Below the pieces are notes generated by a model that saw only the letters and a program-made list of their open reading frames with translations, did not search any database and had not been told where the DNA came from. Positions 43,862 to 52,509 of a stretch of DNA of 64,000 nucleotides are shown piece after piece; position 1 is the stretch's first letter, and each line of letters opens with the position of its first letter. A program made the position numbers and the translations under genes. This stretch comes from Bacillus sp. SKDU12 (GTDB lineage Bacteria; Bacillota; Bacilli; Bacillales; Bacillaceae): NCBI RefSeq assembly GCF_010093085.1, contig NZ_MSRC01000003.1, positions 62,001-126,000 on the forward strand, in the 5' to 3' direction.

Positions 43862-45556
43862 ATGTTACGATTAATGAGCCAACACAAAAAAGAAACATAT
43901 TATCTCTGGATCGCATTATTTCTTCTATTACTGTATGTATCACCGCTTTTTATTTTAAAGGAAGATGCCCATATTCGCGTCCACGACAATTTAGATTCCA
44001 ATATTGCTTGGTACAAGGTACTGGCAGATAGCGGAGAAGTCATCGGCAAGGTGGACGCTGCTATTCCGCAAATCATTAACGGGCTGCCGAGGGATGCCTT
44101 TGGCACTGAGCTGAGCGGAATTGTTTGGCTGCACGCTTTGTTTTCTTCCATGACCGCCTATGCAATAAGCCAGACGATAACAAGGGTTGTTGCTTTTTTT
44201 GGAATGTATGTGCTGTTGAAAAAACATTTCATCCCCGAGCCGAAAGCAGCCTTCATACGAATTGGCGTATCACTGGCCTTTGCTTTGACACCTTTCTGGC
44301 CTTCCGGAATGCTGAGTACACTTGGATATCCTTTGGCACTGTGGGCTTTTTTGAATATCAGAAAAGGGGATTTTTCATGGAGGGAGTGGCTGACGCTCGG
44401 CTTGCTTCCTTTATATTCAAGCTTTGTCTTAGGCTTCTTCTTTTTCTTGGCAGGGATGGCGTGCTTTTGGCTGTATGATACGATCACAAAAAGAAGATGG
44501 AATCTGACTTTTTTAGGCAGTATCGCTTTTATGACGAGTATTTATCTTTCCGTTGAGTATCGGCTTGTCTATTCAATGCTGTTTTCGCATGCACCGATGC
44601 ATCGGATTGAATTCATTTCATCAAGGCATGACGTATGGCATTCTCTTCGTCTATCCGTAAAAAACTTTGTTTATGGCCATAATCATGTGATGACCGTTCA
44701 TACCCTCGTCATCCTTCCGATCGTGCTGCTCGTGTTTGCAGCTTTGCTCTTTAAGCGAAACCGGACAAAGTTAGAAAATGGTTATCTGTTTTTATGTGTA
44801 CTTAATTACGGGCTGTCATTATGGTATGCGTTTTGGTTTAACAAGATATGGGCGGTGCCCAAGCAGACATTTGCCTTTTTAGCTGAATTCAATTTTGCCC
44901 GTTTTCATTTTCTCCGTCCTCTCGTCATTTACGTGAGTTTTGCGCTTGCTTTATATCTCATTTGGCGAATGGGGAAAGGGTGGAAATGGCTTGTATACGC
45001 AGCAGTCGCTGCACAGCTGATGGTGCTGGCGCCTTTTAATGAAGAATATACGTATGGCGTCCACTATAATGCGCCGACATTCCGGGAGTTTTATGCATCT
45101 GAGCAATTTAAAGAAATTAAGGAATATATCGGACGCCCTCAAGATTCGTACAGGGTGGCAAGCATCGGGCTGCATCCGTCAATCGCCCAATATAACGGGT
45201 TTTACACGTTAGATACGTATAACAACCTATATCCGCTCTCATATAAATACGAATTCAGGAAAATCATTGAAAAAGAGCTGGAAAAAAATGATCGTCTAAA
45301 ACAATATTTTGATGAGTGGGGAAGCCGCTGCTATCTTTTCGTTGATGAACTCGGTAAACGATATGATTTCAAGAAGAATTCCAAGAAAACGATCAGCAAT
45401 CTTCAATTAAATACGGATGCATTTAAAAAAATGGGCGGACGCTATATTTTCTCTTCAGTTCCGATCAGGAATGCTGATCAAAACCATCTCGCGCTCGTTA
45501 AAATGTTTGACCATGAACATTCCGCATGGCGCATTTATTTATACGAAACAAGATAA
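43862..45556 (+). CDS. ykoS: Polytopic membrane protein YkoS (DUF6044-like)
   Basis: A 564-residue protein with about 10 membrane segments in residues 1-400 and a soluble C-terminal domain (about 410-564). The conserved loop KEDAHIRVHDNLDSNIAWYK near residues 35-55 contains a DxxD-like acidic site, as in GT-C type glycosyltransferases, so it may use a lipid-linked sugar. It is followed 12 bases later by the ykoT glycosyltransferase, suggesting a joint envelope-glycosylation task. The ATG at 43862 has a weak site; a later ATG (43874) is possible. Confidence 0.78.
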   Translation: MLRLMSQHKKETYYLWIALFLLLLYVSPLFILKEDAHIRVHDNLDSNIAWYKVLADSGEVIGKVDAAIPQIINGLPRDAFGTELSGIVWLHALFSSMTAYAISQTITRVVAFFGMYVLLKKHFIPEPKAAFIRIGVSLAFALTPFWPSGMLSTLGYPLALWAFLNIRKGDFSWREWLTLGLLPLYSSFVLGFFFFLAGMACFWLYDTITKRRWNLTFLGSIAFMTSIYLSVEYRLVYSMLFSHAPMHRIEFISSRHDVWHSLRLSVKNFVYGHNHVMTVHTLVILPIVLLVFAALLFKRNRTKLENGYLFLCVLNYGLSLWYAFWFNKIWAVPKQTFAFLAEFNFARFHFLRPLVIYVSFALALYLIWRMGKGWKWLVYAAVAAQLMVLAPFNEEYTYGVHYNAPTFREFYASEQFKEIKEYIGRPQDSYRVASIGLHPSIAQYNGFYTLDTYNNLYPLSYKYEFRKIIEKELEKNDRLKQYFDEWGSRCYLFVDELGKRYDFKKNSKKTISNLQLNTDAFKKMGGRYIFSSVPIRNADQNHLALVKMFDHEHSAWRIYLYETR

Positions 45557-45568
45557 GGAGGATATGAA

Positions 45569-46582
45569 TTGAAACAGTCACAGCCAGTATTAACCATCGT
45601 CGTTCCATGTTTCAATGAAGAGGAAGTGTTTCAAGAGACAAGCCGTCAGCTGACAGAGGTTGTAGACAGCCTGTTTGAAGAAAAGTTAATTGCTGAAGAC
45701 AGTAAAATTCTGTTTGTCGATGATGGCAGCAAAGACCGCACCTGGGCTTTGATTGCAATGGAAAGCATAAGAAACAAGAAGGTTACAGGCTTAAAATTAG
45801 CCAGCAATGTCGGACACCAAAAAGCGCTTTTAGCCGGACTGCATAAAGCGAAAAACAGATCAGACTGCGTCATTTCGATTGATGCTGATCTTCAGGACGA
45901 CATCTCTGTGATTCGGGATTTTATGCTGAAATACCATGAGGGCTGTGAAATCGTTTATGGTGTCCGCCGCTGCAGAAAAACCGATACCTTTTTTAAACGC
46001 ACGACTGCTTTAGGGTTTTACCGGCTTATGAATAAGCTTGGGATTACATTAATATACAATCATGCTGATTTTCGTTTAATGAATAAAAGATCTCTTGAAG
46101 AGCTCGCTCGTTATCCGGAAGCGAATCTGTTTTTAAGAGGTATTATTCCTATGATCGGCTTTAGATCTGCCGAAGTTTTGTATGACCGTAAGGAACGCTT
46201 TGCCGGCAAAACGAAATATCCGCTCAAAAAAATGCTATCATTTGCTTTTAACGGGATTACATCCTTCAGTGTTGCGCCGATTCGATTTTTTACGCTTTTA
46301 GGATTTATTTTACTTTTCATAAGTGCTGTGGCGGGAATCGGGGCGTTCGTGCAAAAGCTGCTAGGCCATACAAATGCAGGGTGGGCGTCGCTTATTATTT
46401 CCATTTGGTTTTTGGGCGGGCTGCAATTAATGGGAATCGGAATTATCGGTGAATATATCGGAACGATTTTTTCAGAAGTGAAAAGACGGCCGAAATATGC
46501 GATTGATATCGATTTGTATAATGAGCCGCTAAGTCCGCTCCAGCGTCAGGAGCGGGATCGATTGGAGAAAAAGTACAGTTGA
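45569..46582 (+). CDS. ykoT: Family 2 polyprenyl-phosphate glycosyltransferase YkoT
   Basis: A 337-residue protein with a GT-A domain (about 5-235) showing VVPCFNEEE, FVDDGSKDRT and SIDADLQDD (metal-binding), then two membrane helices (about 240-265 and 275-300). This is the DPM1/GtrB-like architecture that makes polyprenyl-phosphate-linked sugars. Start is TTG at 45569 with AAGGAGGA upstream. Likely partner of YkoS: YkoT charges the lipid, YkoS uses it; inference. Confidence 0.85.
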   Translation: MKQSQPVLTIVVPCFNEEEVFQETSRQLTEVVDSLFEEKLIAEDSKILFVDDGSKDRTWALIAMESIRNKKVTGLKLASNVGHQKALLAGLHKAKNRSDCVISIDADLQDDISVIRDFMLKYHEGCEIVYGVRRCRKTDTFFKRTTALGFYRLMNKLGITLIYNHADFRLMNKRSLEELARYPEANLFLRGIIPMIGFRSAEVLYDRKERFAGKTKYPLKKMLSFAFNGITSFSVAPIRFFTLLGFILLFISAVAGIGAFVQKLLGHTNAGWASLIISIWFLGGLQLMGIGIIGEYIGTIFSEVKRRPKYAIDIDLYNEPLSPLQRQERDRLEKKYS

Positions 46583-46619
46583 ACGCAGAGAGCTGACTTC
46601 ATCAGTCAGCTCTCTGCGT
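46583..46619 (+). terminator. Perfect 15-bp hairpin behind ykoT
   Basis: ACGCAGAGAGCTGAC (46583-46597) and GTCAGCTCTCTGCGT (46605-46619) pair perfectly. There is no T run after it, so it may stop transcription inefficiently or act on RNA stability. Confidence 0.7.
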
Positions 46620-46740
46620 GTCAGCGGCAAAACCTCGTGTTCGTTGTCAAGGCTGCGCTTCGGTGCTCATGAATTTCAACATTCGCTGTGCTCAGATGCC
46701 TCTTCAAGGGTTTTTCAATCATGCTGAAAAGATGACAAGA

Positions 46741-46774
46741 CAAAGTCCTAAAACATAAACGTTTTAGGACTTTG
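46741..46774. terminator. Perfect 14-bp hairpin behind ligD
   Basis: CAAAGTCCTAAAAC and GTTTTAGGACTTTG around ATAAAC. It lies 45 bases past the ligD stop on the minus strand. Without a long T run its termination strength is unclear. Confidence 0.65.
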
Positions 46775-46819
46775 TGTCGAGAAGGCGGCTAGGTGTCCTG
46801 CCTGAACGCACGATGATAG

Positions 46820-48655
46820 TCAGATCTTTTTCTTCAATTGATGTAAAATGGCGCTAAGAGGTTCGTCTTGTGGGTTGCGGTGAAAATGAAAAAATGGGCA
46901 GCCTTGCTTCTTGATCCGATCAACGACAGTATCGATCGTAAACATAGCGGGTGTTAAGGATGTTTGGACCTCATGCCAATAGAGCGGTGCAGCGACAGTG
47001 CCAAGCTCGTTTCCTCTTGTCGAATAAGGACAGATGATCGTTTTTCCTTCTGCATGCTGCAAATAATCAAGGTACAATTTCCCGTGCCTGTTTTTAATCA
47101 AGCGTTCTGTCGTAAAGAGCTCGGGAAATACATTGGTGCAGTACTCAGCGATCAGCTGGGTAAACTGGCGTGTTTCTTCATACGTAAATGCCTCAGGAGA
47201 CAAGGGAATATAAAGCTGGATGCCTTTGTTGCCTGACAGCTTCGGATACGATGTAATGCCGAAGGAGTCAAAAAGCCTCTTCAGTTCATTTGCAGCCTGC
47301 ACAGCCATGAGAAAATCATCTCGAGAAGGCGGGTCCAAATCAATAACAATCTCAGCCGGACGCCTGCTTTGAATGGTTTGAAAAGGAACGTGAAATTCCA
47401 GGGCTAACTGATTGGCCAGCCATAATAAAGTCGACATATCTTCACAGACAATATGTTCATGGCTTCCGTCATAGAAAGTTTGAATAAAACCCGGCGCATA
47501 GTCTGGTTTGTTTTTTTGGAAAAACGATTCACTTCTTGAGCCATGCGGATAGCGGATGACGGTGACAGCGCGGTTTTTTAGAAATGGGAACATGTAGTCA
47601 CTGACTTCAATCATGTATTGAATAAAATCATCTTTCGTTTTTTTATTCTTTTCAAATATGATTTTATCCAGGCTTGTGAACTGAAGCTTTGGATTGACAG
47701 GCTTGGAGCGGCGTATAACTTGAGTGTACGTGCATTCAGTCCAGTCCATCTGAAATTCAAAACCGATAAACGATACCTCTCTTAATGTACCCTGGAGAAT
47801 TGTTAAGTATTGAACGGCAGCACAAATCGATGGTTCAAGCGTGAACTCTCCCGATGGTGCTTGCTGGCCATGCTGTTTCATAATCTCGCGTATAGCGTTT
47901 TTTTCCTCATCGCGCATTCCGTGTGAGACAGAGGCAATCGGTGTCATGACGCCGTTTTTTAACACAGATGCCGTCAAAAATCCATTCTTGGGGTTAAACC
48001 CTGTTATACAAACATAGGCTTGTTTAAAGTTTTTATATTTAAGCCAATCGGATGACCGCTTCTTTTCAAGCCACTTGCTGTTTGTTTTTTTCGCTACAAT
48101 TCCTTCACCGTCATCTTCTGTAACCATCTCCCAAAGCGAATCAAACTGCTCATAGCAGGGGATATACTGAATGGTTTCCTTAGCATAAGGGTCGGGAGAT
48201 GCGGGAAGCTTTGCTGCAGACATAAGATCGTGCAATGAGTTTTTTCTGTCCAAATACGAAAGAAATGACACATCTTTTCCGCGGCGCTCTAACAAATCAA
48301 AGGCGAGAAAGACGCACGGGCGCGCGTTTGCTGACTCCATAATCTTATTTGGCCGTTTCAAACGCCCCCGCACTTGAAGATGTTCAAAATCTGAACGGCC
48401 GGGGTTCACCAAACATACAATTTCGCCATCAAGTGTCAGCGGAAGATCTTCTTCCATATGCTGAAAGGCAGTTTGGGCAAACTGGGTGATTTCAGGAAAG
48501 GTGCTGGTAAGCTCCAAGCCATTTCTGCTGGTTAAGGTTACACCTTTAGAATGGAGGTGGAGAATACAGCGGTATCCGTCATATTTTATTTCGTAGCGCC
48601 ATTCTGGTCCTATTGGCGGTGACGAAGTAAGGACAGGCTGCATGGTTAATACCAT
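46820..48655 (-). CDS. ligD: ATP-dependent DNA ligase/polymerase LigD
   Basis: A 611-residue NHEJ enzyme. The N-terminal ligase domain (about 1-300) has the AMP-accepting Lys24 in EIKYDGYRC and further motifs such as LDGEIVCL and DGEGIVAKK. The C-terminal polymerase/primase domain (about 320-611) has FHVPFQTIQSRRPAEIVIDLD, with the catalytic Asp pair, and KTIICPYSTRGN. Unlike mycobacterial LigD there is no nuclease domain and the order is ligase then polymerase, as in Bacillus. It begins 3 bases after ku. Confidence 0.95.
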   Translation of the reverse strand: MVLTMQPVLTSSPPIGPEWRYEIKYDGYRCILHLHSKGVTLTSRNGLELTSTFPEITQFAQTAFQHMEEDLPLTLDGEIVCLVNPGRSDFEHLQVRGRLKRPNKIMESANARPCVFLAFDLLERRGKDVSFLSYLDRKNSLHDLMSAAKLPASPDPYAKETIQYIPCYEQFDSLWEMVTEDDGEGIVAKKTNSKWLEKKRSSDWLKYKNFKQAYVCITGFNPKNGFLTASVLKNGVMTPIASVSHGMRDEEKNAIREIMKQHGQQAPSGEFTLEPSICAAVQYLTILQGTLREVSFIGFEFQMDWTECTYTQVIRRSKPVNPKLQFTSLDKIIFEKNKKTKDDFIQYMIEVSDYMFPFLKNRAVTVIRYPHGSRSESFFQKNKPDYAPGFIQTFYDGSHEHIVCEDMSTLLWLANQLALEFHVPFQTIQSRRPAEIVIDLDPPSRDDFLMAVQAANELKRLFDSFGITSYPKLSGNKGIQLYIPLSPEAFTYEETRQFTQLIAEYCTNVFPELFTTERLIKNRHGKLYLDYLQHAEGKTIICPYSTRGNELGTVAAPLYWHEVQTSLTPAMFTIDTVVDRIKKQGCPFFHFHRNPQDEPLSAILHQLKKKI

Positions 48656-48658
48656 GGA

Positions 48659-49543
48659 TTATGGCGTGCCGGAGGCTTTTTTTCTAGTTGTTTTTCGTTT
48701 TTTATTTCCGGCTCCTTTCGGTTCAGCAGTTTGGACAGGCTCAGCTTTCTTCGTTTCCTGGTTTGGCTCTCTGGTGCGGTCTATGCTGGCTTGCAAAGCG
48801 CTGACCAGGTCAATGACATCTTCACGAGGAGGCGCTTTATCTGGAGTAACGGCTGTTTCTTTATTTTCAAGCTTATCGTTGACTTTTTGCAGCAGCGCCT
48901 GCCGGTACGTATCCTCATATTTGTCAGGTTCAAACTCAGCAGTCAGCTCATCTATTAAAGTGATAGCGGTTTGCAGTTCTTTTTCATTTACATTCGATTG
49001 TTCAGGCACACCCGGGACATGGCCAGCGCTTCTGACTTCATCGGGATAATGGATAGACTCCATCACGATACAATTTTCATAAACGCGGAGAATGGCTAGC
49101 TGCTGCTTCGATCTGATTGTCATATTGGCGATGCCGATCTTTCCGGTTGAACGCAAGGCTTCACGCAGCAGGGTATAGGCTTTTGTACCGTTATCCCCGG
49201 GGCCGACAAAATAGGAACGGTTAAAATAAATCGGGTCGATTTCCTGAAGCTGAACGAAATCAACAATCTCAACCGCTTTCTCCTCATGCTCCTGCTTTAA
49301 GCTTTTTAAATCTTCGTCCGTCAGCACAACATATTTTCCTTTTACGTATTCATATCCCTTCACAATTTCTTCAGGACCGAGTGTTTTCTCGCAATTCGTG
49401 CAAATTTTTTCGTATTTGATCGGCGCATGATCCTCTTTATGAAGGCTGCGCAGCTTAATGTCTTTATCTTCTGTAGCTGCATATAGCTTGATAGGGATAT
49501 TTACCAAACCAAAACTAATCGATCCCTTCCACATGGTATGCAT
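48659..49543 (-). CDS. ku: Bacterial Ku protein
   Basis: A 294-residue homodimeric DNA-end-binding protein of the bacterial Ku family: WKGSISFGLVNIPIKLYAAT at the start, EKICTNCEKTLGPEEIVKGYE in the middle and a Lys/Thr-rich C-terminal tail (GAGNKKRKTTRKKA). It threads onto double-strand breaks and recruits LigD, especially in spores during dormancy and germination. The start has AAAGGGG upstream. Operon with ligD, with a sigma-G promoter candidate. Confidence 0.95.
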   Translation of the reverse strand: MHTMWKGSISFGLVNIPIKLYAATEDKDIKLRSLHKEDHAPIKYEKICTNCEKTLGPEEIVKGYEYVKGKYVVLTDEDLKSLKQEHEEKAVEIVDFVQLQEIDPIYFNRSYFVGPGDNGTKAYTLLREALRSTGKIGIANMTIRSKQQLAILRVYENCIVMESIHYPDEVRSAGHVPGVPEQSNVNEKELQTAITLIDELTAEFEPDKYEDTYRQALLQKVNDKLENKETAVTPDKAPPREDVIDLVSALQASIDRTREPNQETKKAEPVQTAEPKGAGNKKRKTTRKKASGTP

Positions 49544-49565
49544 AGCGATAACCCCTTTTTTTCTT

Positions 49566-49595
49566 TAGTGTGAAGAGGAAGAGTGCGATTCATGT
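49566..49595 (-). promoter_or_regulatory. Candidate sigma-G promoter of ku-ligD
   Basis: On the minus strand ACATG, 18-base spacer, CACACTA, close to the sigma-G consensus GHATR-N18-CATNHTA. It sits about 20 bp upstream of the start codon. Forespore expression by sigma-G is established for ku-ligD in B. subtilis. The rest of the 49544-49812 spacer has no gene; strain 168 carries ykoW here as I recall. Confidence 0.65.
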
Positions 49596-49812
49596 GTAGC
49601 AACTTATGGATGAAAAAACAGCCGTCACTGTTAGAAGGTTTCATCATTTTCAATCGATTTAAGACAAGTAAGTGACCACAGGTGCTATAATCCAAGTGAA
49701 GCTGAAGAAATACTTGGGAGATCTCCCTTTAGTTCAGATGACCGTGAAAAATATGTTAAAATCATGTTGGTGTCTTGAAAAATGAAATTTACATAACTGA
49801 AAATAAAGGGAA

Positions 49813-50451
49813 GTGGTAGCTATCGAAGAGCTGGTGATGTCATGGATAGAAGCGTTTAAAAGTTTATCTTATTTTGGAGTATTTCTAGCGCTCTGTATTG
49901 AGTTTATCCCTGCTGAAATCGTCCTCCCGCTTGCAGGTTATTGGGTCTCTAAAGGCGATATGACACTTGTTGGCGCTGTTTTGGCGGGATCTCTCGGCGG
50001 TGTGGTCGGTCCGCTTACGCTGTATTGGATTGGCAGATACGGAGGGAGGCCGTTTCTTGAGCGTTTTGGGAAGTACCTCTTTATTAAGCCTGAAGCGCTC
50101 AATAAGTCGGATGAATTTTTTAAAAAACACGGAGGGTTTGTCGCCTTCAGCGGCCGTTTCTTGCCTGGGATCCGGACGTTGATCTCCATACCGTGCGGAA
50201 TTGCAAAAATGAATGTGTGGGTGTTTTCGCTTTATACATTCATTGCCATGCTGCCGATTACATTTGTATACGTTTATCTTGGTGTGAAGCTCGGCGAGAA
50301 TTGGAAGGAAGTCGGCTCTATCCTCGATCAATATATGTTTCCAGTCGGGATAGCGATTTTAGTGGTGTTTTTGCTCTGCCTGCTGATAAAAAAGAGGAAG
50401 AAACGTGCCCACTCTGAACACTTATCTGTATTTTTAAAAAATAAGCGTTGA
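49813..50451 (+). CDS. ykoX: DedA-family membrane protein YkoX
   Basis: A 212-residue protein of the DedA/SNARE-associated family with 5-6 hydrophobic segments. Family motifs are EFIPAEIVLPLAGYWVS and FSGRFLPGIRTLISIPCGIAKM, which includes the functional Arg and Gly. DedA proteins are flippase-like and recycle lipids such as undecaprenyl-phosphate or phosphatidylethanolamine. The start is uncertain: GTG 49813 is the longest, with ATG at 49837 also possible. Confidence 0.85.
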   Translation: MVAIEELVMSWIEAFKSLSYFGVFLALCIEFIPAEIVLPLAGYWVSKGDMTLVGAVLAGSLGGVVGPLTLYWIGRYGGRPFLERFGKYLFIKPEALNKSDEFFKKHGGFVAFSGRFLPGIRTLISIPCGIAKMNVWVFSLYTFIAMLPITFVYVYLGVKLGENWKEVGSILDQYMFPVGIAILVVFLLCLLIKKRKKRAHSEHLSVFLKNKR

Positions 50452-50476
50452 CAAAGTATCGCGCTGTGCATATCAT
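50448..50476 (+). promoter_or_regulatory. ykoY promoter
   Basis: TTGACA (50448-50453), 17-base spacer, TATCAT (50471-50476). The -35 overlaps the ykoX stop codon. Confidence 0.65.
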
Positions 50477-50502
50477 TGACATATAATATCATATTTCTTG
50501 AA

Positions 50503-50642
50503 TCCCAAAGGGGAGTAGCGTCCGGAAGAGATTCCGGAAACAAAGTCGTCAATTCATGGATTGCGATATCCATCGGCTTTGTTGGCATGCCTGAATTCAT
50601 GTCTAGCAAGACCTTTGCCTTATGTCGGCAAAGGTCTTTTTT
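50503..50642 (+). promoter_or_regulatory. yybP-ykoY manganese riboswitch
   Basis: AAAGGGGAGTAGCGT (50508-50522) and GGCTTTGTTGGCATGCC (50575-50591) form the Mn2+-binding loops L1 and L3. A terminator (AAGACCTTTGCC / GGCAAAGGTCTT plus T run) follows at 50609-50642. Mn2+ binding should disrupt the terminator and raise ykoY expression. Confidence 0.94.
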
Positions 50643-50695
50643 GCATGTTCCGGCCGGCATAAGTTCGGATGAAGAGAAAGAGGAGGGGATCATTA

Positions 50696-51490
50696 ATGGA
50701 TGCAGCATTATTGGTAGAGTATGGTTGGGTTCTTCTCGTTTTGATCGGGCTGGAAGGAATTTTAGCCGCTGATAACGCGTTGGTTATGGCGGTTATGGTC
50801 AAACATTTGCCAGAGGAAAAAAGGAAAAAAGCATTATTTTATGGGCTGGCAGGGGCTTTTGTTCTGAGATTTGGCTCTCTATTCGCTATTTCTTTTTTAG
50901 TCAACGTATGGCAGGTGCAAGCGATTGGCGCGATCTATCTGCTGTATATCTCAGCAAGCCACTTACTGAAAAGATATGTGTTTAAGAAAGAAGACACACA
51001 TAAAGAGACGAAGCAAAGCGGTTTTTGGCCGACTGTTATAAAAGTTGAATTGGCAGATATTGCGTTTGCGGTTGATTCCATCTTAGCGGCAGTCGCGTTG
51101 GCGGTAACACTTCCTGGGACGCCGCTCCCGAAGATCGGCGGGCTTGACGGAGGGCAATTTCTCGTCATTTTGGCCGGGGGTATCATTGGTCTGGTGATTA
51201 TGCGATTTGCGGCTTCCATGTTTGTTAAGTTATTAAAGGAACGTCCAAGCCTAGAAACAGCAGCCTTTGTGATTGTCGGCTGGGTCGGGGTGAAGCTTGC
51301 TTTATATACACTTGCCCATCAAGAGATAGCAGTTGTTTCTGAACACTTTATCCATTCTGGAACATGGAAGCTGATATTTTGGGGTGTGTTAGCGGCAATC
51401 GCGGTCAGCGGCTGGTTCTTGTCAGGCGGAAAAAAACAGCCGGAGGGCATACAAAACGATCAAAAAAACAACAGCCGCGAACAGGCTTGA
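50696..51490 (+). CDS. ykoY: TerC-family manganese exporter YkoY
   Basis: A 264-residue TerC protein with 7-8 membrane segments; EGILAADNALVMAVM and VELADIAFAVDSILAAVAL contain the conserved acidic metal-binding Asp residues. The Mn2+-sensing leader and the family (TerC, YkoY/Alx) support Mn2+ export, including loading of secreted metalloproteins. The start at 50696 (MDAALLV) has GGAGGGG upstream; the longer frame is rejected. Confidence 0.92.
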   Translation: MDAALLVEYGWVLLVLIGLEGILAADNALVMAVMVKHLPEEKRKKALFYGLAGAFVLRFGSLFAISFLVNVWQVQAIGAIYLLYISASHLLKRYVFKKEDTHKETKQSGFWPTVIKVELADIAFAVDSILAAVALAVTLPGTPLPKIGGLDGGQFLVILAGGIIGLVIMRFAASMFVKLLKERPSLETAAFVIVGWVGVKLALYTLAHQEIAVVSEHFIHSGTWKLIFWGVLAAIAVSGWFLSGGKKQPEGIQNDQKNNSREQA

Positions 51491-51496
51491 TTTTTT

Positions 51497-51524
51497 AGAC
51501 TCTGCTTAAAGGCAGAGTCTTTTT
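51497..51524 (+). terminator. ykoY terminator
   Basis: AGACTCTGC and GCAGAGTCT flank TTAAAG, then T4. Confidence 0.88.
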
Positions 51525-51598
51525 ATGTGTGAAACGTTTTCATCTACGAAATAAAATAACATTTTTATAACAGCTTTGTTACAAAAAACACGTATAAC

Positions 51599-51627
51599 AC
51601 CCCCTTAATTCTCTAGAAAGACACGAA
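51599..51627 (+). promoter_or_regulatory. sigma-I-type promoter of sigI-rsgI
   Basis: ACCCCC (51599-51604), 19-base spacer, CGAA (51624-51627), matching the reported sigma-I hexamer types and indicating autoregulation. A possible sigma-A site (TTGTAT at 51630) overlaps nearby. Confidence 0.7.
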
Positions 51628-51753
51628 AACTTGTATAGTACATCAGAGTGGTTTGTCATAATTGAGACATTGGAAATCAATATTTCTTTTTCTCCTTTGC
51701 GATTCCCTATCAAATTAGCTATCATTAATGAGTAGTTATAGGGAGGAACTGAG

Positions 51754-52509
51754 GTGAAACCAGTGCTTAGCCTTTTGTTTAAATTAGGAAAAAAGAAGCA
51801 AACGCTTGAAAAAACGGTTGAAAGTATACAAAAAGGCAATAAAGATTTGCAAAATGAATTAATACAGCAATATAAGCCATTTATCGCAAAGACGGTTTCA
51901 TCCGTTTGTAAACGATATATAGATGAAAAAGACGATGAGTTCAGCATTGGGCTGATCGCATTTAATGAAGCTATTGAAAAATACTCACCTGAAAAAGGCA
52001 ATTCACTGCTCGCATTTGCTGAGCTTATCATAAAAAGAAAAGTTATTGATTACATCAGAAAAGAAGCCAGAAGCGCACAAAATATAAATATTGATTCACA
52101 GGAAGGGGACGATCAGGAGTCATCACAAAGCCTGATTGAAGCCGAGCTTTCCATTGATGAATATCGCCGTCAAGTTGAACAGGAGCAGAGGCGGGAGGAA
52201 ATTCTCTATTTTCAAAGGCAGCTTAAAGAGTATGGTTTATCGTTTAAAGAGCTGCTTGAAAACTCTCCAAAGCATGCGGACGCAAGACAAAATGCCATAA
52301 AGGTGGCAATGACTCTTGTTGAACATGAAGAATTGGCCGCTATCCTGTATACAAAGAAACAGCTTCCGGTGAAACAGCTGGAACTCCTTGTCTCTGTAAG
52401 CCGAAAAACAATTGAGAGAAATAGGAAATATATTATTGCGATGTGTATTATTATTACAGGTGATTATATTTATTTAAAAGATTATCTTAAAGGGGTGCTG
52501 CACTCATGA
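51754..52509 (+). CDS. sigI: RNA polymerase sigma factor SigI
   Basis: A 251-residue heat-shock-related sigma-70 family factor. Region 2 is recognisable in LQNELIQQYKPFIAKTVSSV, EFSIGLIAFNEAIEKYSPEKG and FAELIIKRKVIDYIRKE; the C-terminal half holds a SigI-specific region 4-like HTH (LPVKQLELLVSVSRKTIERN). GTG start with AGGGAGGAA upstream. Its stop overlaps the rsgI start by 4 bases. Paired anti-sigma follows. Confidence 0.93.
   Translation: MKPVLSLLFKLGKKKQTLEKTVESIQKGNKDLQNELIQQYKPFIAKTVSSVCKRYIDEKDDEFSIGLIAFNEAIEKYSPEKGNSLLAFAELIIKRKVIDYIRKEARSAQNINIDSQEGDDQESSQSLIEAELSIDEYRRQVEQEQRREEILYFQRQLKEYGLSFKELLENSPKHADARQNAIKVAMTLVEHEELAAILYTKKQLPVKQLELLVSVSRKTIERNRKYIIAMCIIITGDYIYLKDYLKGVLHS

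Noticed and set aside
49885-50331. Minus-strand frame opposite ykoX
   Set aside because: Antisense shadow of a membrane protein gene; composition atypical, no ribosome binding site.
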